This document shows, piece after piece, positions 26,109 through 33,621 of a stretch of 33,906 nucleotides of DNA. Location of the stretch: assembly GCA_011049715.1 (NCBI GenBank), contig DRHF01000200.1, forward strand, positions 1-33,906. Reading direction: 5' to 3'. This stretch comes from Desulfobacterales bacterium (GTDB taxonomy: Bacteria; Desulfobacterota; Desulfobacteria; Desulfobacterales; UBA2156). Position 1 is the first letter of the stretch; each line of letters begins with the position of its first letter. The position numbers and the translations under genes were made by a program. Under the pieces are notes generated by a model that saw only the letters and a program-made list of their open reading frames with translations, did no database searches and had not been told where the DNA came from.

Positions 26109-27758
26109 TCAGGCCTTTATTTTGGGTTGATCGATGACAGTTGGCCAAGCGGGGTTTTGAGATTGCACTGCTTCGATAAATTTATCCTTACCCACCTTTT
26201 GGACTGTTTTTTTCCACTTCAAAGCAGTATCCTTCATCGCTTGAGCAGCCGTTTTTTTACCGATCGCAGCTTCGATTAAATTCTGATCGAGTGCATTTTG
26301 AAACTCAAGGACACCGGGGACATTGATGGGTGGCGCCGCATGTTCTATCACGTCGACATAGGTTTTCACATTATAAGGTTTGTATGACTTTACAACTCCC
26401 GGATCAGTAAAATCGGTCAGCCTGCAGGGATCGAGATAGCCGGCCGGATTTGCAACGACGAAAGTAAAAACCTTTCCACTTGTCAGCCATTGGAGAAGCA
26501 GATAAGAAGCTTCCGGATATTTCCCTCCGGTTGCAATGGCTTTCCCTATGGCAGGCCACCATACTGTTCTTCTAATGTATTTACCATCAATCATTCTTCC
26601 GGGAGAACCAAAAGTCCGAACCTTTCCGTAAACAGCCGGGTTATCGGGATTATCCATGAATTTACTCCAGTTCTGGAAGGTCTCGATCATCGCGCACTCA
26701 CCTTTGGCCATAGCAGGATACTGTTCAGCCCATCCCCATGTAATGGCATCCTTGTGCATGAATTTCATTGAATCCGCGTACTCCTCTGTCGCCTTGATGC
26801 CCGCATCCGAGTCAATAAGAGGCTCACCGTTATTATCAAAATAATACTGGTTCGGATAAGCCATAGAGAGGTATCGTGGGTACCAGAATGCAAATCCCCA
26901 GTATTGATTCCTCAATCCGACGCAACCGAGTAGTCCCTTGTCCGGTCGATGGAAAAATTCCGATATGTCGCGCAACTGGTCCCACGTGTCCGGTACCTGC
27001 AATTCCCATCCGTATCGTGCCTTAAAATCCTTTCTTTCTTTGGGTTTTTCCCACAAATCTTTACGATAATAGTAAAAACATGGGTAATCGCCGTCCACAT
27101 GGAAACCATAGTAGTGCCCGCCCGATTTCATCATCGTATTAACGGTAACGGCACCTCCAATATATCCTGTCTTTGAGTCTGTCCAATCCGGTTTGTATTT
27201 GTCAACGAATTCATCGTATGCAAACAAAGCACCGCTTCGAGCGAGATCTCCCAATTCATTCTGCCATGTGCCATAAATATCATATGAGTTTGTACCTGTT
27301 TGGTAATCCTGTACGAGTTTCTTGCCCATCTCCGTATCAATTGTATCAACAAGTTCGACCTCGATGCCGGTCTCTTGGAAAAACATCTCTTTCAACGTTT
27401 TCGCACCTGGTGGGTGCGGATTTTCCCAATGTCCCACCTCCCCTGGGGGTACCATCAACACGAGTTTTTTCGGCGCTTTCCCATCAGCCTTGAGTTTCCT
27501 TAATCCCTCGATTGCTCTACCTGCAGATTCATCAGGGCCGTATTGGTATTTTTCGGCTCCTTCAAATCCAGTAGGACCGCCAATCATTCCAGGTGCTAGG
27601 CCTTTTTTCTTTTCTGCCGCCAGTGCCAGGAATCTGTCGCTTCCTATGGGAATAAAGCTGCTCGTCACCGATGCTACGGCTAGACCTGCACTAACCTTGA
27701 CCGACTTGTCGAGAAATTGGCGTCTAGTGATTTTTTTGTGGTTCTTCCCATTTTTCAT
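26109..27758 (-). CDS. Tat-exported ABC transporter substrate-binding protein
   Basis: 549 residues. It has a twin-arginine signal, ITRRQFLDKSVKV, followed by a hydrophobic AGLAVASV stretch, so export is probably in the folded state. The mature part has blocks such as LVMVPPGEVGHWENPH and YDIYGTWQNELGDLARSG, consistent with an extracellular solute-binding protein of the sugar/polyol class. It is longer than usual MalE-type proteins (~400). A two-ATPase transporter plus a large Tat-exported SBP resembles the rhizobial glycerol (GlpSTPQV) importers, but this is a general similarity, not an assignment. AAAGGAGGAG precedes the ATG. Confidence 0.87.
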   Translation of the reverse strand: MKNGKNHKKITRRQFLDKSVKVSAGLAVASVTSSFIPIGSDRFLALAAEKKKGLAPGMIGGPTGFEGAEKYQYGPDESAGRAIEGLRKLKADGKAPKKLVLMVPPGEVGHWENPHPPGAKTLKEMFFQETGIEVELVDTIDTEMGKKLVQDYQTGTNSYDIYGTWQNELGDLARSGALFAYDEFVDKYKPDWTDSKTGYIGGAVTVNTMMKSGGHYYGFHVDGDYPCFYYYRKDLWEKPKERKDFKARYGWELQVPDTWDQLRDISEFFHRPDKGLLGCVGLRNQYWGFAFWYPRYLSMAYPNQYYFDNNGEPLIDSDAGIKATEEYADSMKFMHKDAITWGWAEQYPAMAKGECAMIETFQNWSKFMDNPDNPAVYGKVRTFGSPGRMIDGKYIRRTVWWPAIGKAIATGGKYPEASYLLLQWLTSGKVFTFVVANPAGYLDPCRLTDFTDPGVVKSYKPYNVKTYVDVIEHAAPPINVPGVLEFQNALDQNLIEAAIGKKTAAQAMKDTALKWKKTVQKVGKDKFIEAVQSQNPAWPTVIDQPKIKA

Positions 27759-27821
27759 GTTGTCTCCTCCTTTCGATTTATGACTGGTTTAGCCCCTTCT
27801 ACCAAAAGGGTTTATCGACAT

Positions 27822-27842
27822 TGTGGGCGAGTTTTACCCACA
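27822..27842. promoter_or_regulatory. small hairpin upstream of the SBP gene
   Basis: TGTGGG (27822-27827) pairs with CCCACA (27837-27842) around a 9-base loop, about 65 bp before the SBP start, in the 150-bp gap behind the isomerase gene. It may be part of an internal promoter or a translation-control element. Confidence 0.35.
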
Positions 27843-27908
27843 GTTTACAAGCTGAGAATGCGGCCGCCTCTGGCATCTAAAGAAAATATTTAATGGATAA
27901 ACATGTTT

Positions 27909-28940
27909 TCAAGCTTCAGGCAAAAACTCCTTTTTGGCGGCTTCTGCGGTAGATATGTCCTTGTGGCCGGTATAACAACCGAGTTTCAAGAGCAAACCCT
28001 TTAAATAAAGTATTGCATCGATATACCTTTCGTCGATTGTTTGAACGGTGCCAAGCTTGTGCCCTTTGATCACAATCGGGGAGCACTGCTCGTGCGAAAG
28101 CAGGCCATCGAAACCGATATCCTTCGCCGCCTGGATGAAAACCTCCCATTCAAGCACATCTTTTTCGCTTCCCGGGGTAACCTCTTCCCAGCTGTAGGGA
28201 CCGCCACCCACAGTTTTGTTCGTGGCCAAAGATATCGTATGGGAGTAAACCATCAAATCTTTCATACTTTTAATGGTCTCTCGGACGAAATCGGGATCCT
28301 GGGATTCCAGAAGGGGGAGGTCCAAACCCACTTTTAGGCTAGGGACATTGATTTCCTCTATCAATTCGAGGGTTTCTTCGTTATTGCCTGTTATTTCCGG
28401 ATGTGTTTGAAGCGCCAAAGTGATGCCCTCATCCTGGGCGTATAGTGCGACCTCTTTAATGCCCCTTTTAACCTGATGCCACGCCTCCAACCAATCCTCT
28501 GCACGGGATACCCTTCGAGATCGAGACTCGAATGCAGGTAATCCATATCCCTGCTGGGCGTAGAGATTCTGAAAATATCCATAAAAGGCAGCAAGGATCC
28601 GCACAATCCCGGAACCCATATCCTTGGCCAACTTGATGCACTCACGTACATAAAGAATTTCTTTTTCTTGAGGATAAACTAATACATGATTGCCTTCCTG
28701 AAAATTAGTACAGCAAACGATTACACCCACCTCCAAATCGAGATCCTGATATAGGTCTCTCAGTCTTTTTCTTCTGTCCTGGTCGAGATCCACCGGAAAC
28801 CCTAGGGGACGGTGGGCATAGATGCAGGCTGCATCGTATCCGAACTTGGCAGATCTCTTGATACTCTCTTCCAAAGACAGACTTTCTCCTGGCGCAGTGA
28901 AATATCCGCCATAGCCGATTGTGTCGAGACTCAGTCGCAT
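27909..28940 (-). CDS. xylose-isomerase-like TIM barrel protein
   Basis: 343 residues of the AP-endonuclease-2/sugar phosphate isomerase-epimerase fold. Likely metal ligands sit in ALQTHPE and LSHEQCSP, with the His in VYSHTISLAT. The strand pattern LSLDTIGYGGYF at the N terminus is typical of the group. It should isomerise or epimerise a sugar, or cleave a related compound. It is the second gene of the long operon, between the transaldolase and SBP genes. Exact substrate not readable. Confidence 0.78.
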   Translation of the reverse strand: MRLSLDTIGYGGYFTAPGESLSLEESIKRSAKFGYDAACIYAHRPLGFPVDLDQDRRKRLRDLYQDLDLEVGVIVCCTNFQEGNHVLVYPQEKEILYVRECIKLAKDMGSGIVRILAAFYGYFQNLYAQQGYGLPAFESRSRRVSRAEDWLEAWHQVKRGIKEVALYAQDEGITLALQTHPEITGNNEETLELIEEINVPSLKVGLDLPLLESQDPDFVRETIKSMKDLMVYSHTISLATNKTVGGGPYSWEEVTPGSEKDVLEWEVFIQAAKDIGFDGLLSHEQCSPIVIKGHKLGTVQTIDERYIDAILYLKGLLLKLGCYTGHKDISTAEAAKKEFLPEA

Positions 28941-29030
28941 TTTTTCCTCCTCGTTTCAAAGGTTGTGTGTTGTGAGAAAGTTCAAACACCGTCAACCCTG
29001 GCCGGTTTCGTTTAAAATTGAGTGGGAAGG

Positions 29031-29678
29031 CTACTTAACAACCTTTTCCCATGCCTCATCGAATTGGGCCAAGGCTTGTGTCGTTAACGGATGGTCGAAC
29101 ATTTCAAAGAACAATGATTCCGGTACCGATATGGCATCAACCCCGGCACGGAAACAGTTGATCGCATGATTTCTTGTTTTAAGGCTAGCCGCAAGAATCT
29201 CCGATGAAAAAGCATAGTTCTTCTTTATTGCGACCGTGTCCTCAAGAAGGATCTCACTCTCACTGCCTATCGCATCAAGCCTACTCAAAACAAGGCTAAC
29301 GAAGGTGGCTCCAGTCATCATGGCAAGTGTCGCTTGATCTGCAGAAAATACCATGGTGACATTGACCCTGATGTCCTTTTCCTTTTCGAGGATGGATGCG
29401 GCTTTAAGTCCTTCAACATTCATAGGCACTTTAACGACAATATTGGGAGCAATCGAAGATAATTTTTCCGCCACTCTGATAATATCCCCGGCCCTATGGG
29501 CCACCGCCTCTGCACTGACAGGACCCGAGACAACAGAGCAAATTTGCTCCATAAGCTTGAGGAAATCTTTCCCGGTTTCGGCGATTTTTACCGGATTTGT
29601 GGTCACGCCACCCAAAAGCCCCGTATCCTGGGCTCTTCGAATTGCTGCGACATTTGCAGTATCTAGAAATAATTTCAA
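29031..29678 (-). CDS. transaldolase / fructose-6-phosphate aldolase family
   Basis: 215 residues, the short single-domain size of FSA-type enzymes. It contains MKLFLDTANVAAIR, the GGVTTNP loop, and the Schiff-base Lys83 in VVKVPMNVEGL. It also has VTMVFSADQATLA and FVSLVLSRLDAIG, with family hallmarks at the expected places. It cleaves or transfers a dihydroxyacetone unit between sugars. It is the first gene of the long operon, with TAGGAGCT before the ATG. The residue after the Lys differs from both classical transaldolase and FSA sets, so the true donor is uncertain. Confidence 0.85.
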   Translation of the reverse strand: MKLFLDTANVAAIRRAQDTGLLGGVTTNPVKIAETGKDFLKLMEQICSVVSGPVSAEAVAHRAGDIIRVAEKLSSIAPNIVVKVPMNVEGLKAASILEKEKDIRVNVTMVFSADQATLAMMTGATFVSLVLSRLDAIGSESEILLEDTVAIKKNYAFSSEILAASLKTRNHAINCFRAGVDAISVPESLFFEMFDHPLTTQALAQFDEAWEKVVK

Positions 29679-29755
29679 TTATAGCTCCTTATGGACTTTT
29701 TAAATTTAAATGTTTGTTGATGAGGGGTGTAATTTTCTACGGATCTTCTAAATAT

Positions 29756-29764
29756 GGTCAGACC
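29756..29764. promoter_or_regulatory. GntR-type operator candidate
   Basis: GGTCAGACC is a perfect odd-centred palindrome within AT-rich flanks. Known FadR-type GntR operators share the core GGTCNGACC. It is about 80 bp upstream of the transaldolase start and roughly 35 bp downstream of the predicted transcription start. Confidence 0.5.
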
Positions 29765-29801
29765 TATATTTGTGGTTATGCGTAAATTAATGAAAACCTT
29801 A

Positions 29802-29831
29802 ATTATCATAACATTATGATCTATGTGACAA
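29802..29831 (-). promoter_or_regulatory. promoter of the long operon with overlapping palindrome
   Basis: On the minus strand, TTGTCA (29826-29831) and GATAAT (29802-29807) are spaced by 18 bp. The spacer carries an exact inverted repeat, ATCATAACATTATGAT (29805-29820), overlapping the -10. This looks like an operator placed where binding would block RNA polymerase. Confidence 0.48.
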
Positions 29832-29929
29832 ACTTAAAACGCAAAGTCAAGGAAAAAATAACCGAAAAATTTAGCCCATAACAACTGGGTCGGTCGGATG
29901 TCTGAAATCATAATTTAATATTATCAATT

Positions 29930-29946
29930 TATAACGGATTGTTATA
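29930..29946. promoter_or_regulatory. inverted repeat in the divergent promoter region
   Basis: TATAAC-GGATT-GTTATA, six-base perfect arms with a 5-base centre. It lies midway between the divergent transaldolase and GntR genes and may be another regulator site. Confidence 0.4.
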
Positions 29947-30103
29947 GATAAATACATCGTCAATATATATATCCGAATTCGAAGTGTTAAAATTTTACTT
30001 GAGTTAATGAACCAAATGTATTTAAAGTTAAAACATCATATCATTATATTATTTAGTTTTGAAATACCGGCACTTACCTTTAGCCGGCCATCTGATTTTG
30101 ATA

Positions 30104-30116
30104 TAGCAGATTGCTA
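30104..30116. promoter_or_regulatory. palindrome next to the GntR gene start
   Basis: TAGCAGATTGCTA is a perfect 5+3+5 inverted repeat, 15 bp before the GntR start codon. A CCGGC/GCCGG hairpin (30067-30087) lies just before it. Both are possible autoregulation sites. Confidence 0.38.
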
Positions 30117-30131
30117 AATGAAAGGATAATA

Positions 30132-30872
30132 ATGGATAGAGTTTACCCGATAAGCAAATTGCCCCTTTATCAGCAACTCTATGAGATTCTCCATGAAAAA
30201 TTATTAAACCAAGAGCTGAAATCAGGGGATATGCTACCACCTGAATCCGAACTTATCCAAACCTATGGGGTCAGCCGTATTACGGTACGCACGGTGCTTG
30301 AGATGCTGGTAAAAGAGGGTCTGATCTATCGTCAACGCGGGAGAGGTACGTTTGTGGCCCATCCCAAACTCGAACACGGGTTATCGCGTATCGTTAATTT
30401 TTCCGAAGACATGCTCCAGCGCGGATTTAAACCCAGCTCTAAGGTGCTGTTTTCCAGACTGGTTCAAGCCAACCCCTACATTGCCGAGAAGCTCGGTGTG
30501 GAAATTGGGGAAGAACTGACACGTTTGGACCGACTGCGGTTGGCTGACAATGAACCGATGTGTTGTGAGAAATCACATTTCATTCATCGCTTTTGCCCGG
30601 GCATTCTCAATCATGACTTTGAAATCACCTCTTTGCGGATGATCAAGGAGCGAGATTATGGCATCAGATGGCTTCGCGCCACACAGCAGATACGCGCCAT
30701 CAGCGCACCTCAAGATATTGCAGAGCATCTGTTAGTGGAAAGCGGGGCACCGCTGTTGTACATCGAAAGAGTATCGTATTCCCAGCAGGATGTTCCCATT
30801 GAATTTTTACAAGCCTATTATCGCTCCGATCGCTATACCCTTCATGCAGAACTCCAAGGGGGCGCAGGATAA
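30132..30872 (+). CDS. GntR-family regulator with UTRA domain (HutC type)
   Basis: 246 residues from the ATG at 30132, which has AAAGGA seven bases upstream. An ATG-like start seven codons earlier lacks this. The winged-helix head is canonical (LPLYQQLYEIL, GDMLPPESELIQTYGVSRITVRTV as key blocks). It is followed by a UTRA ligand-binding domain (VNFSEDMLQRGFKP onward, LYIERVSY). HutC-type regulators typically sense a sugar phosphate or related metabolite and repress their neighbours. The gene is divergent from the long operon and upstream of the fructokinase and E1 genes, so it is the likely local regulator. Confidence 0.88.
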   Translation: MDRVYPISKLPLYQQLYEILHEKLLNQELKSGDMLPPESELIQTYGVSRITVRTVLEMLVKEGLIYRQRGRGTFVAHPKLEHGLSRIVNFSEDMLQRGFKPSSKVLFSRLVQANPYIAEKLGVEIGEELTRLDRLRLADNEPMCCEKSHFIHRFCPGILNHDFEITSLRMIKERDYGIRWLRATQQIRAISAPQDIAEHLLVESGAPLLYIERVSYSQQDVPIEFLQAYYRSDRYTLHAELQGGAG

Positions 30873-30896
30873 AACAAGAACAACCAAGAGGGAAAG

Positions 30897-31877
30897 ATGG
30901 TTGGAATTAAAGAAATTGATATTACCTGTCTTGGGGAGGTGTTAGTCGATATGTTTCCGGCAGAAATCGGCCGACGTCTTACAGAGGTGTCATCATTCCG
31001 GCCCGTCCCCGGGGGCGCCCCGGCCAATGTGGCTGTAGCCGGGTCTTGCCTCGGGTTACGCACGGCATTCATCGGGAAGGTGGGCGATGATGCATTCGGT
31101 CATCATCTAGCGGCCATTTTAAAAGAAAATAACGTCGATGTGCGCGGCGTCTGTTATGACAAAGACGCCCGCACGGGAATGGCCTTTATCGCCATGCCGG
31201 ATGTAAATAACTATGAAATTCTATTTTATCGGAACCCCGGAGCAGATATGCTGCTCAAAACAGAGGAACTCGATGTCAACCTGTTGAAGGCAACAAAATC
31301 GCTCCATTTTGGATCTCTGAGCTTGGCACAGGAACCCAGTTCGGGGGCCACGATGGAGGCGGTGCGTGTTGCCAAAAAAGCCGGGAGCCTGATTTCTTTT
31401 GATGTCAACTACCGTCCAGGGTTATGGGAAAGCCCCCATGATGCAAGGCAACGAATCATGCCTGCGATTTCTCGGATTCACATCCTTAAGATCAACGAAA
31501 TGGAATTGAATCTGCTTACTCATGACACCGTGGAAAATATGGAGCGGGCTTGCAGGGGGCTTTTGGATAAAGGTCCCAAACTGGTTGCAGTCACGCTAGG
31601 CCCTAAGGGGTGTTATCTTTATAACCCGGAAGGGGGCGTACGGATTCCAGGATTTGAAGTTAAAACAGTTGATGCTACCGGCAGCGGCGATGCTTTCATT
31701 GCCGGTCTGCTTTCCAGGCTCATCACCGTGGATATACAATCCGGCAGGTTGACGCTGAACGACCTGAAACGGTTCGGTCGCTATGCCAATGCCGTTGGCG
31801 CCTTGACCACTCAAATAAAAGGCGTGATTCCGGCCTTGCCATCGAGAGAACAGGTAAACGATTTTCTAAAAAAATAG
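30897..31877 (+). CDS. fructokinase-like PfkB kinase
   Basis: 326 residues. PfkB signature 1 is GGAPANVAVAGSCLG (about 39-53) and signature 2 is VDATGSGDAFIAGLL, with the catalytic Asp at residue 265. The LGEVLVDMF start and PVPGGAP resemble fructokinases of the ScrK/CscK group. It phosphorylates a ketose or related sugar with ATP. AGAGGGAAAG precedes the ATG. It is 24 bp behind the regulator gene and 51 bp before the E1 alpha gene, so the four plus-strand genes probably form one transcript. Confidence 0.88.
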   Translation: MVGIKEIDITCLGEVLVDMFPAEIGRRLTEVSSFRPVPGGAPANVAVAGSCLGLRTAFIGKVGDDAFGHHLAAILKENNVDVRGVCYDKDARTGMAFIAMPDVNNYEILFYRNPGADMLLKTEELDVNLLKATKSLHFGSLSLAQEPSSGATMEAVRVAKKAGSLISFDVNYRPGLWESPHDARQRIMPAISRIHILKINEMELNLLTHDTVENMERACRGLLDKGPKLVAVTLGPKGCYLYNPEGGVRIPGFEVKTVDATGSGDAFIAGLLSRLITVDIQSGRLTLNDLKRFGRYANAVGALTTQIKGVIPALPSREQVNDFLKK

Positions 31878-31928
31878 AGCATGGTCTTTTGAAATAGCTT
31901 CTGATCAAAGTAAACCGTAGAGGGAAAG

Positions 31929-32915
31929 ATGACAACACACGCACCACCTAAAAAAGATCGAGGAAAAAAATATTCTATATCAGACGTTGACAAAAAAACG
32001 CTTACGTTTATGTATCGAAACATTTACGCGACGCGTCAGTTTGAGCTCAAATGCGTCGAACTCTACCGACAGGGCCTTATTCCCGGCTATCTGCATCTCT
32101 ATTTGGGCGAAGAAGCCATTGCCGCCGGCGCCTGCGCGGCGATTGGCCCGGAGGGTTATATTGTCAGTAGCCATCGCGGACATGGTCATTGTATCAGCAA
32201 GGGGGCAGACTTAAAACTGATGATGGCCGAAATTTTGGGCCGCGAAACCGGGTACTGCAAAGGCCGGGGCGGTTCGATGCACATTTCCAGCAAAGACAAC
32301 AACAATTTGGGGGCCAACGGCATTGTGGGCGGGGGCATCCCGATCGCAACCGGAGCGGCAATGGGGATCAAAATCAAAAAAAGCAAGCAGGTGGTTGTAG
32401 TTTTCTTCAGTGACGGCGCTTCAAACAACGGGGTTTTTGGAGAATCGCTAAACCTGGCAGCGATTTACAATCTGCCGGTCATCTTCATGTTGGAAAATAA
32501 CCATTATGCGGTAACCACACCGATAGAGTATGCAGCTGCGCGCTGTGAACTGGCTGAGAAAGGTCAGGCTTACGGTATGCCGGGTATCTGCATCGATGGC
32601 AACGACGCGATTGAAGTCTATCTTGAAACAAAATTAGCTGCTAAAAGAGCGCTCAACGGAGAGGGGCCGACCCTGATCGAAGCAAAAACCTATCGACACG
32701 GTGGGCACCATGTAAATGACCCGGGTCTTTATATGGATCCGGACATTTTGGCAGAGTGGAAAGCCAGAGATCCGCTTATATTACTACGCGCACAAATTGA
32801 CGAAGATCAGGCGCGTCGAATCGAAGGCCAGGTTGACGCGGAGTTGGAAGAAGCTGTTGAATTCGCCAAAAACAGCCCCAAACCTTCTGTGGAGGCGTTT
32901 CTGGCCGAGATCTAA
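31929..32915 (+). CDS. TPP-dependent dehydrogenase E1 alpha subunit (pyruvate/acetoin type)
   Basis: 328 residues. It has the TPP-binding motif as SDGASNN (161-167), where the usual GDG is SDG, and the partner ENNHYAVTTP motif. RGHGHCISKGADLK and GRGGSMHIS are shared with acetoin and branched-chain 2-oxoacid dehydrogenase alpha subunits. It decarboxylates a 2-oxoacid or cleaves acetoin using thiamine diphosphate, with the beta subunit encoded next. E2 and E3 genes are not visible before the window ends. The exact substrate is undetermined. AGAGGGAAAG precedes the ATG. Confidence 0.86.
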   Translation: MTTHAPPKKDRGKKYSISDVDKKTLTFMYRNIYATRQFELKCVELYRQGLIPGYLHLYLGEEAIAAGACAAIGPEGYIVSSHRGHGHCISKGADLKLMMAEILGRETGYCKGRGGSMHISSKDNNNLGANGIVGGGIPIATGAAMGIKIKKSKQVVVVFFSDGASNNGVFGESLNLAAIYNLPVIFMLENNHYAVTTPIEYAAARCELAEKGQAYGMPGICIDGNDAIEVYLETKLAAKRALNGEGPTLIEAKTYRHGGHHVNDPGLYMDPDILAEWKARDPLILLRAQIDEDQARRIEGQVDAELEEAVEFAKNSPKPSVEAFLAEI

Positions 32916-32942
32916 CCCATAACCGATAACACACAACTAATA

Positions 32943-32967
32943 CTTAATTGAGCATCGCTCAATTAAG
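32943..32967. promoter_or_regulatory. perfect inverted repeat between E1 alpha and E1 beta
   Basis: Arms CTTAATTGAGC (32943-32953) and GCTCAATTAAG (32957-32967) are exact, with ATC between. It ends 15 bp before the E1 beta ATG and overlaps no gene. It could be an operator or a translation-control hairpin close to the ribosome-binding site. Confidence 0.55.
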
Positions 32968-32982
32968 CCGGGAGCAAACATA

Positions 32983-33621
32983 ATGGCTGAGCTGATGTAT
33001 CGCGAAGCCCTGAATCGGGCGCTTTTTGAGGAGATGTATCGAGATCCTTTGGTTTTTTGCATAGGGGTCGGTATCGCGGAACGCGGTGGCTCATATAAGG
33101 TAACGGAAGGACTGCTTGAAAAATTTGGGCCGGAGCGGGTCATTGACACCCCCATCGCCGAAGCATCTTTCACCGGCTGTGGGGTGGGTGCTGCACTTGT
33201 CGGCACACGGCCGGTCGTGGAGATTTTGTTTATCGACTTCACGACACTTGTCATGGATCAAATCGTGAATCAGGCTGCCAAATATGAATTTATGTCCGGC
33301 GGACAAGGCAACGTTCCGATGGTTTTACGCACCCAGGGAGGGGCGGGAAACGGTTTGGCGGCACAGCATTCCCAAAGTCTGGAGGCGCTTTTTTATCATA
33401 TACCGGGTTTAAAGGTTGTAATGCCCTCAACGCCGATGGACGCTTTAGGGCTCTTGAAATCCGCAATACGCGATGATGGGCCGGTGATATTTATCGAGCA
33501 TAAATTGCTATATATGAATAAAGGAAGCGTCCCGGATGAAGAATACTCCGTGCCGCTCGGTAAAGCGGACATCAAAAAAGCAGGAGAACACCTCCCCGCT
33601 TGCAGGCCTCATGAACGATGA
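32983..33621 (+). CDS. TPP-dependent dehydrogenase E1 beta subunit, 3' end lost at a fold-back junction
   Basis: Genuine E1 beta sequence runs from ATG 32983 to base 33594 (204 residues). Hallmarks are DTPIAEASFTGCGVGAAL, YEFMSGGQGNVPMVLRTQGG and the QHSQSLEALFYHIPGLKVV block, all family-typical. After GEHL the frame switches into unrelated residues PACRPHER and stops at 33621. Sequence beyond 33594 is the reverse complement of the gene's own downstream part. A normal subunit would be about 325 residues. The native gene is therefore truncated, either truly or by assembly. GGAG precedes the ATG. Confidence 0.82.
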   Translation: MAELMYREALNRALFEEMYRDPLVFCIGVGIAERGGSYKVTEGLLEKFGPERVIDTPIAEASFTGCGVGAALVGTRPVVEILFIDFTTLVMDQIVNQAAKYEFMSGGQGNVPMVLRTQGGAGNGLAAQHSQSLEALFYHIPGLKVVMPSTPMDALGLLKSAIRDDGPVIFIEHKLLYMNKGSVPDEEYSVPLGKADIKKAGEHLPACRPHER

